Assembly (NCBI GenBank): GCA_029255685.2
Contig: CM055318.2
Coordinates: forward strand, 7,135,001 to 7,199,000
Source: Silene conica
Taxonomy: Eukaryota; Streptophyta; Magnoliopsida; Caryophyllales; Caryophyllaceae
DNA: 64,000 nucleotides
Direction of reading: 5' to 3'
A program made the translations under genes and the position numbers. Below, in pieces: positions 57,550-64,000 of this stretch. The notes under the pieces were generated by a model, which did not search any database, was not told where the DNA came from, and saw only the letters and a program-made list of their open reading frames with translations. Numbering within the stretch: position 1 is the stretch's first letter; each line of letters opens with the position of its first letter.

Positions 57550-58631
57550 TGACAGATGCTTAGGGTTTACTTATACTATTGTTTTTGCAATAGCATGAGC
57601 AGACCTATTTAGATACCTAGGACGATGACTTAAAGAAAAACAATGACAACTAGTAATAAGATTTAACAAAGATTTAACTGTGGAAGTAATATCCTTATCC
57701 TTATCTCCACAACCATTAATTTGTAAGACGAGATTTAGGCAATCCGGGGTAGCATCCAAATGGTAAAACCCACTGTGAACGCATCTTGACAGGCTGAAAG
57801 CAAAGCCAAAGATTCTGCATGAATCGGAGAACGAAATTGCCCTGAATGTTGTTGCTCCCGATTTTATAGTGACTCCATTGTTATTTCTTAGAATTCGTCT
57901 TGTAGTGGCCCTAAAGTTTGACTTCCACGAAGCGTCACATTTGAGACGAACATACTGTGAACATAAAAGAAAGCCCCCAGAATAGTAACAAGAAAATGAT
58001 TCTTAAGGAGCTCCGTCGTTGTCATGCAATCCAGAGAGTTTGAACTTTGATATTGCAGTTTCCTTTGTTGTCCCGCAATATTTATCCTTTGAACGTTATC
58101 CAAAGCATGCATATTAATTTTGTTCAAGAGTGAAGAAATATTGAAAGTGGTATTGTTGAAAAGACCGTCATTCCGAACACACCGAATTGCCCATATAGTA
58201 AAGATCAAAGTCGAAGTGAGAAACCACTTATCTTGTTGTCGGGATAAAAAAGAAAGCCAATTAGCAATCCAAACCTGTACTGGAATGTGATTATTGTACC
58301 CAGTCTGAATGCCTAATGGAGTAGCAAAACAGATATTGGAAGCAAATGGACAGTCCCGGGTCAAGTGATCTAACATTTTAGGTACACATTAATCATGGCA
58401 GTAGTGACAAAAACCATCAGAAGGTCCCTTACGTTTTAGAAGCTCCATTGCACAAGGCCAGGTAAAGTGTGAGAAATTATTTTCCATAGGAAAAGCTTCC
58501 ACTTAATTGGAATTTCCAATTTTCATAGTTTCTTCCAAGGCAAAATTGGTGGGCAATTTGCTTGTCTTGACAAGTCTTTTGAAGTCGCATTCTCCCTCCA
58601 CCATTTTTCAAAGCCCGTGATATAGCCACTC
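57550..58631 (-). pseudogene. LINE remnant: zinc-binding RT tail and RNase H
   Basis: On the minus strand, reading from 58480 downward, broken frames give a Cys/His-rich zinc-binding segment typical of the end of plant LINE reverse transcriptases (HYCHD, then HLTRDCPFAS). A linker follows (WLSFL, LIFTIWAIRCVRN), and then RNase-H-like pieces (the frame at 57571-57759 has LSHRPRYLNRSAHAIAKTIV, the usual C-terminus). Several stops and shifts separate the pieces, so it is dead. Its 5' part is cut off at 58631 by the copia LTR. Confidence 0.7.
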
Positions 58632-60647
58632 TGTTGGAGGAAGTGTCCTCGACAATAGTGTGTTGACTAGGGATGGCAGTCTCACCCTAACCCTGTGGAT
58701 ATCCATCCACCCGAAATTAAATGGGTGGGATATGGATTACAATTTTTTTTTAAATTTAGGGTGGGATATGAATACGGGTGAATTTAGGATGGGATATGGA
58801 TCAAGGGCTATCACCCGTTTATCACCCGGTGGATATCCTAAATTAGTGTGTAAAATTAATTTTTTCTAACAAAAAATAAATAATAAAAACTTTGATTAAA
58901 AATTCTTTTAATTTATACAGATTATTTAAAAGTAAACTTAGAAACTACTAAAAATGCTCTTTTGTCTAGGAATACACTAGACATGACGTATATTTCATGG
59001 GAAGCTAAATATTTCACGAGCCCAAAACGAACCTGAAGGAACATTAAGTTGTTTACCCGTCATCGTACCTAGCAAACTAATATTTTATTGCATTTTTTTG
59101 TTTATTGGCGTGTAAACATTGTACATATTTCACATAACCCGGATTTATTTGGTAATGTACTCTTTTAATTTTTTCGTCTTAGGTGTGTCTTTTATATATC
59201 GTAGTTAAATTTTACGAGCGTAAAAATATCCAACGGGTGCCCGCTTCACCCTCTTCACCCGGTGGATATGGATATGGATGGATGGAAAAAAAATTAAACG
59301 GATAAGGGTGGGATATGGATGACCATAAATTAAATGGATATGGATATGAATGTGGCTCCACCCCATCCATATCTCACCCATTGCCATCCCTAGTGTTGAC
59401 ATAATTAAAACTCATTTGAATGAAACACAACTGGGAGTGTTACTCTTGTAAAGTCGACTGATCAACATTTATCGATAATGATTGGCTGTCTAGAGTTTGA
59501 CATTATCGTCATATGATGGTGGTGATCAGTTGATCCCTTAAGGTCATATCTTTAGGGAATTCCGTCTCAATGGAATAATTAATTAATTGTATTAGATACA
59601 AATTAATTAATAACTGGAAATTTTGGAAATAATTTGATATGACGAATATTTTTATAATAGGATTATAATAATAAAAGTCAAAGTAATAAAATCGTTTTAT
59701 TACTGGTTTTTATTTATTCGTTTGGGAAACGATTAAATTGAGAATGAACACGGTTGATCATAAAATTACAAAGAGTTGTAATTAAATTATGACATTACAT
59801 TTTTGTACAATAATAATTTCAAAATTATTAGTGTATTTATTTAAATGTAATAAATTTGTAAATTATGAATTTTAATAGTTAAAATTGCACAATTAACAAA
59901 TTGAGTCATGTGTTATGGAACATATGTAACATGTTACATTTTAACACAATTGACAAAGATAAAATGGGTCCATTTTAGACCCATTTTCAGCCGTGTATGA
60001 GTGTAGTATGTAGGTTGAGTGTGTGCAAAGTGATTGTGTGTGTAAGTGGATGTGTAGGGGTGTAAGAATATGTAAGGCATATTACTCCCTTTTTGTAAGA
60101 GCATAAGAGGCATGCATTGGCTCCTTGGGGAAGCCTTGGCCGGCCTATTCAAGAGCAAGCAAGCTCTTGTTTGCTCTATATAAGACATACATACACCACA
60201 CATTACATACTAGTTTTTGGCTAAGTCTTTTGGTGCTAACACACACACTACAAACCTTATTCTCTCTAAGTTTCTAAGCAAAATAGTTTTTACTAAGAAA
60301 CAATTATTTCCATTACTAATAATATTAAGGGTAATATTATTAATATTTCTAGTATACTTGTACTAATTTTCTAGTAACAAAATTAGTATTAGTTTGAGAT
60401 CGGGTCCTTGATACGCACCTTTAGGAGACGATTTTTATTAGATCGTTATAAGAGGATTTCGGGTTTTTGAAGACTCAAATAATAGGTGATTATTGAGTAT
60501 AAACCTTCTAAAACCAATGTAAGGACTATCACATCTTATGATATCATCATGCATGCATAAGATCTATTTAAGTTTTTATGACTAAACTTAAAGAAACAAA
60601 ACTCACATTAGATATGAGTATAAAATAAGGAACCTTAGTTTCCAACA
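58632..60647 (+). repeat. 5' LTR of the copia element, split by a hAT-like MITE
   Basis: Ends TGTTGGA and TCCAACA are perfect inverted ends. A TATA box (CTATATAAG, near 60176) lies about 470 bases before the LTR end. Without the nested element and one copy of its duplication the LTR is about 1283 bp. Confidence 0.75.
58668..59392. mobile_element. hAT-like MITE with GGATATGG repeats
   Basis: The element is 725 bp with ends TAGGGATGGCA and TTGCCATCCCTA, flanked by a perfect 8-bp duplication GTGTTGAC (58660-58667 and 59393-59400). Subterminal GGATATCCA/TGGATATGGATATG tracts lie at both ends, with an AT-rich middle. It lies 36 bases inside the copia LTR. Confidence 0.9.
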
Positions 60648-63190
60648 ATTGGTATCAGAGCATTACGGTTGTTGCATGCATGATCGGATTCATGTTTTAT
60701 GTTAAAATCGGTTTAACATACATTTCGAAAATTTCGAAATTATTGTGTTTATTATGATAAATCACAAAATAATTTTGCATGTTAAAGTTTCTGTTTCTAA
60801 AATGGTTTTAGGACATAAAAATAATTTTATGGATTTTTATTGTTCATTTTTATATTTATTTGTATATTTTGTAGTTTAAATCGGTTTTAAACAACAATTA
60901 ATGGGAAAATTAGCTAAAAATAGTTTCTGGCCGAGATTTTTTGATATGTTCTCACATGCATATTTAATATATTGTATATGATTTTTCGTAAGAAATGGAG
61001 TTAATATGCATGGATTATGAATTTTATGAGATAAATAGTCATAATATGAGCAAAAATGGGTATATATGGTTATATTTCGAATTTAACCTTAAAAATTTTA
61101 TGAGAAGTCACGTGCAATATATAAAATACCTGTATAAATATTTGGATTTATTGGACTTATTTTGCATGATTAATGATTTTTATAGTAAAAATCGTATTAA
61201 AAGTGACTTAAATTCGACTTTAATAGTTATAGTTGGAATTTTGCCATAAAAACTTTACACAATGTCACATGCAATATTTACAGTATGTATGTAAGTTTTG
61301 GGAATTTATTCCCAAGTGATGCATGATTTATGATTTTAATGGTTAAAATCGAATAAATAGTGACTTATTGTGTTAAAAATAGTTAATCTTAATATTATGG
61401 CATGAAATTTTACCCATAGATGTCTTATATGATAGGAACATCAGATCTAAAAGTTGGATATCAAAAAGTTTCTGTTTTTATGATTATTAATTTTTAATGA
61501 GTTAATTAGTTAATAACCGTAAATTATGAGTCGTAAAAATAAAATTTCGAGCATGGTCTGAAATTTTGGTCATTTTCAGGTTCTAATATATATTTTAGCA
61601 TGACTAAAAATTTATGGCAAATTATTGCAAGTTTTTATAATTTAAATCGGATTTTAAACCATAAAAACGGCTTTTATACGATTTATTTAAGAAATAAACC
61701 ATAAACATTTGCATAAGACCATTTTATTAATTTCTGAATTTTTAGAAAATTTCCAGAAAGTTTAAAATTTTTGAATTTTAAATTTCGAATTTTATTGACT
61801 CATTTGGCCGTATTTTGTTTATTTTTCCCGAAAATACAAGTAATTTATGAACAATAATGCAAAATCAAGTTAGATCATGATCAAATATTAGTAGAGACTA
61901 AACATTGATTCCTAAAGTAAGTTAGGATGATTAACTTGGACATAAATGAGACTTATGTAATTTTGATGATTTTAATAGTTAAAATCGCGCATATCCGTAA
62001 AAGCCGTAAACAAATATGAGATATTTGCTCCCATAAGGCGATTTGGCATTAAAAATTTGAGCATGTGCATACATATTTATTATTGCATTTTATTTAATAT
62101 GAATGTCATATTTTGAATGTTATTTATATAATTTGGAATTATGTAATTTTTCTTAGTATGGCCTTAGTTTTAATCAATATTACCCGTAATGAAAGGGAAT
62201 ATTGATTCGGTTGTAATTCATGTGATCTCGTATCACGGGTTTGTAATTTAATTTAAATTTCAGTTTTACAATAGAATAGTTGTATTATTTTATTGTAATT
62301 CCGGAGATCCAAAAGATGGTGCCATACAGAAAGGAGTTCCGACAAGACGGTGTTTTCTTGGATGGCGTGCCAATGAAGTTCAAGGGACCATGGAGTTGGT
62401 TTCCGAATTTGTAATAGTCAATTAGTTTTTACTATTACTAGGAAGGCCATACTAGGATTTTATTGCTTTATTGCTTTTATTTTGCATTTTATATGTTTGC
62501 ATGCATAGCCAAATCGCCATAAACATGCATATTAGTTTAAATCGTTAAAAACGACCGTGTCAATTATAATTATCGAGTTCACCGATTTAATTCGCTTAAA
62601 GGAGATAGGTAATAAATTGACAAGACCTCTATATTAAACAAAAACAATTGAGAATTAGCCTTACCAAATAGTAGAACCCATGAGCTTCTATTTCGTGGGG
62701 TGGTGCTAGTCCAGTGGGCAGTACGAACCCCATTACGTAGGATAAGTGGGGCGATGAGGTGGATTCAGTCCAGTGGGCGGATCGCATCTCGATGCAATCG
62801 AAATTTGGTTTGTACTCAACGGAAGTGTAGAGGACCAGTGGTCAATGTGTTCCGGGCTAAGATGAATAAATAATGATTTGTCATCAACCAAGAGTTCTAT
62901 GGTAGAACTGGTTTATTTTAACCCACCAAACCATATTGTGGGGTCGGAGTTCCAATGGTTCACGATTTCGGTGGTATGGGTTTGGGTCTTGGAATCATTT
63001 ATAAAATTGGATAGAGGTCATTTTATAGATGCTTTAACTTGTTAAAATATTTACAAGTTGAATCAAAATGATGAATGTTTGTTTTTCCTTAATTTGTTGT
63101 TTTATAATTGTTCATTTTTACTCCTATACAATATCATTCGATTGTAACCAATATCTCCGCTAACAATCTTATGCTATATCGACAAATAGA
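60648..63190 (+). other. Leader of the copia element, no coding region
   Basis: After the primer-binding site the sequence is AT-rich with repeated AAATCG/ATTTTAA-type words. A somewhat less AT-rich stretch (62290-62460 and 62680-62960) contains two short AGTCCAGTGGGC repeats. No gag-like protein is seen. Confidence 0.55.
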
Positions 63191-64000
63191 ATTGTCTCAG
63201 GATTGTCTCAGGAGGCCTATATCAACAAAATGCTTGAAAGATTTAGAATGAAAGATTGTTCACCAAGTGTAGCACCTATTGTGAAAGGTGACCGATTCAG
63301 TTTAGACCAGTGCCCAAGGAATGATTTGGAAAGAGAACAAATGAAAAATGTTCCTTATGCTTCAGCTGTTGGTAGCATTATGTATGCTCAAGTCTGTACC
63401 AGACCTGACATTGCATATGTTGTTGGAGTATTAGGCAGATATCAGAGTAACCCAGGCATCGATCACTGGAAGGCTGCAAAGAAAGTGTTGAGATACCTTC
63501 AGGGTACTAAAGATTACATGCTTATGTATAGACGGACTGATAGTCTTGAAGTGGTGGGGTATTCCGACTCAGACTTTGCTGGTTGCATTGATTCACGAAA
63601 AATCCACATCTGGATATGTGTTTATGCTAGCTAACGGAGCTGTATCATGGAGGAGTACTAAGCAGACATTGACAGCCACCTCTACTAAGGAGGCCGAGTT
63701 CGTTTCTTGTTTTGAGGCTACCTCACATGGTGTTTGGCTGAAAGGTTTCATATCTGGGCTAAGAGTTGTTGACTCTATTAGCAGGCCGATTCGAATGTAT
63801 TGTGATAATTCAGCTGCGGTATTTATGGCTAAGAATAACAGAAGTGGAAGTCGAAGTAAACACATCGACATTAAGTATTTGGCCATAAAAGAGCGTGTTC
63901 AGGAAAAGAAAGTGATCATAGAACACATTAGCACTGAATTGATGATTGCAGATCCCTTGACTAAAGGCATGCCACCTAAGGGTTTCCAGGGTCATGTAGT
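63191..64000 (+). pseudogene. Copia reverse transcriptase C-terminus and RNase H (partial)
   Basis: The first frame reads LSQEAYINKMLERFRMKDCS, then YASAVGSIMYAQVCTRPDIAY and SDSDFAGCIDSRK, which are RT/RNase H signatures. At about 63598-63602 (a run of five A) the frame shifts. The next frame goes on through the conserved TSGYVF, STKEAEFVS, CDNSAA and SKHIDIKYL segments to the window end. RT domains upstream, including the YVDD site, are missing. Confidence 0.85.

Larger units (their letters stand above)
58632..64000 (+). mobile_element. Ty1/copia element, internally deleted, continues past the window
   Basis: The 5' LTR is followed by TGGTATCAGAGC (60650-60661), about 2.5 kb of AT-rich leader without recognisable gag, protease or integrase, and then the C-terminal part of RT and RNase H. 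The 3' LTR lies outside the window. It was inserted into a LINE remnant. Confidence 0.8.

Noticed and set aside
1..64000. CRISPR arrays, bacterial operons, rRNA genes
   Set aside because: None is present; direct repeats here are LTRs, TRIMs and tandem duplications of a plant genome.

Overview
This is nuclear DNA of a flowering plant. The protein-coding genes have spliceosomal GT-AG introns, the gene families are plant-specific (XTH, CYP89A, group-1-like SULTR, plastid bS21), and Ty1/copia retrotransposons, TRIMs and MITEs fill the AT-rich spacers. The protein sequences look eudicot. A Caryophyllales source is a guess, based only on the style of the repeats.

Genes left to right: the 3' part of an ANP32-type acidic LRR phosphoprotein gene (+, 1-2698); a plastid-targeted DUF1118/RIQ-like thylakoid protein (+, 3757-4254); an XTH9-like xyloglucan endotransglucosylase/hydrolase (+, four exons, 7456-9288); a 13-exon sulfate transporter (+, 18536-34866) broken in exon 7 by a retrotransposon; a SWP73/BAF60 SWI/SNF subunit (-, 36165-38470); plastid ribosomal protein bS21/GHS1 (+, 40633-41927); a tandem pair of intronless CYP89A-like P450s (+, 43755-45284 and 45983-47506); and eIF3 subunit J (-, six coding exons, 48023-51176). 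These are ordinary housekeeping and metabolic genes. They share no evident pathway.

The most striking object is an 11,045-bp Ty1/copia element of Sirevirus type (20647-31691). It has two 1358-bp LTRs that I cannot tell apart by eye, an AAAGG target duplication, gag, pol and a large third ORF. It sits inside a coding exon of the sulfate transporter, so the insertion is probably very young and the allele probably null. Each LTR carries five short hairpins with the same GGAGTA loop and different, compensating stems. The third ORF encodes a basic/acidic protein with a central globular part and a C-terminal coiled coil; I see no signal peptide or membrane span in it.

The spacers and introns hold many non-autonomous elements whose ends can be read directly: PIF/Harbinger-like MITEs with TAA/TTA duplications, Stowaway-like MITEs with TA duplications (one nested in another), hAT-like elements with 8-bp duplications built from degenerate CGGGT or GGATAT repeats, long foldbacks and TRIM-like elements. 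At the right end (57.5-64 kb) three insertions are layered: a LINE remnant, a copia LTR inside it, and a hAT-like MITE inside that LTR. The copia element has lost most of its internal coding region and runs off the window.
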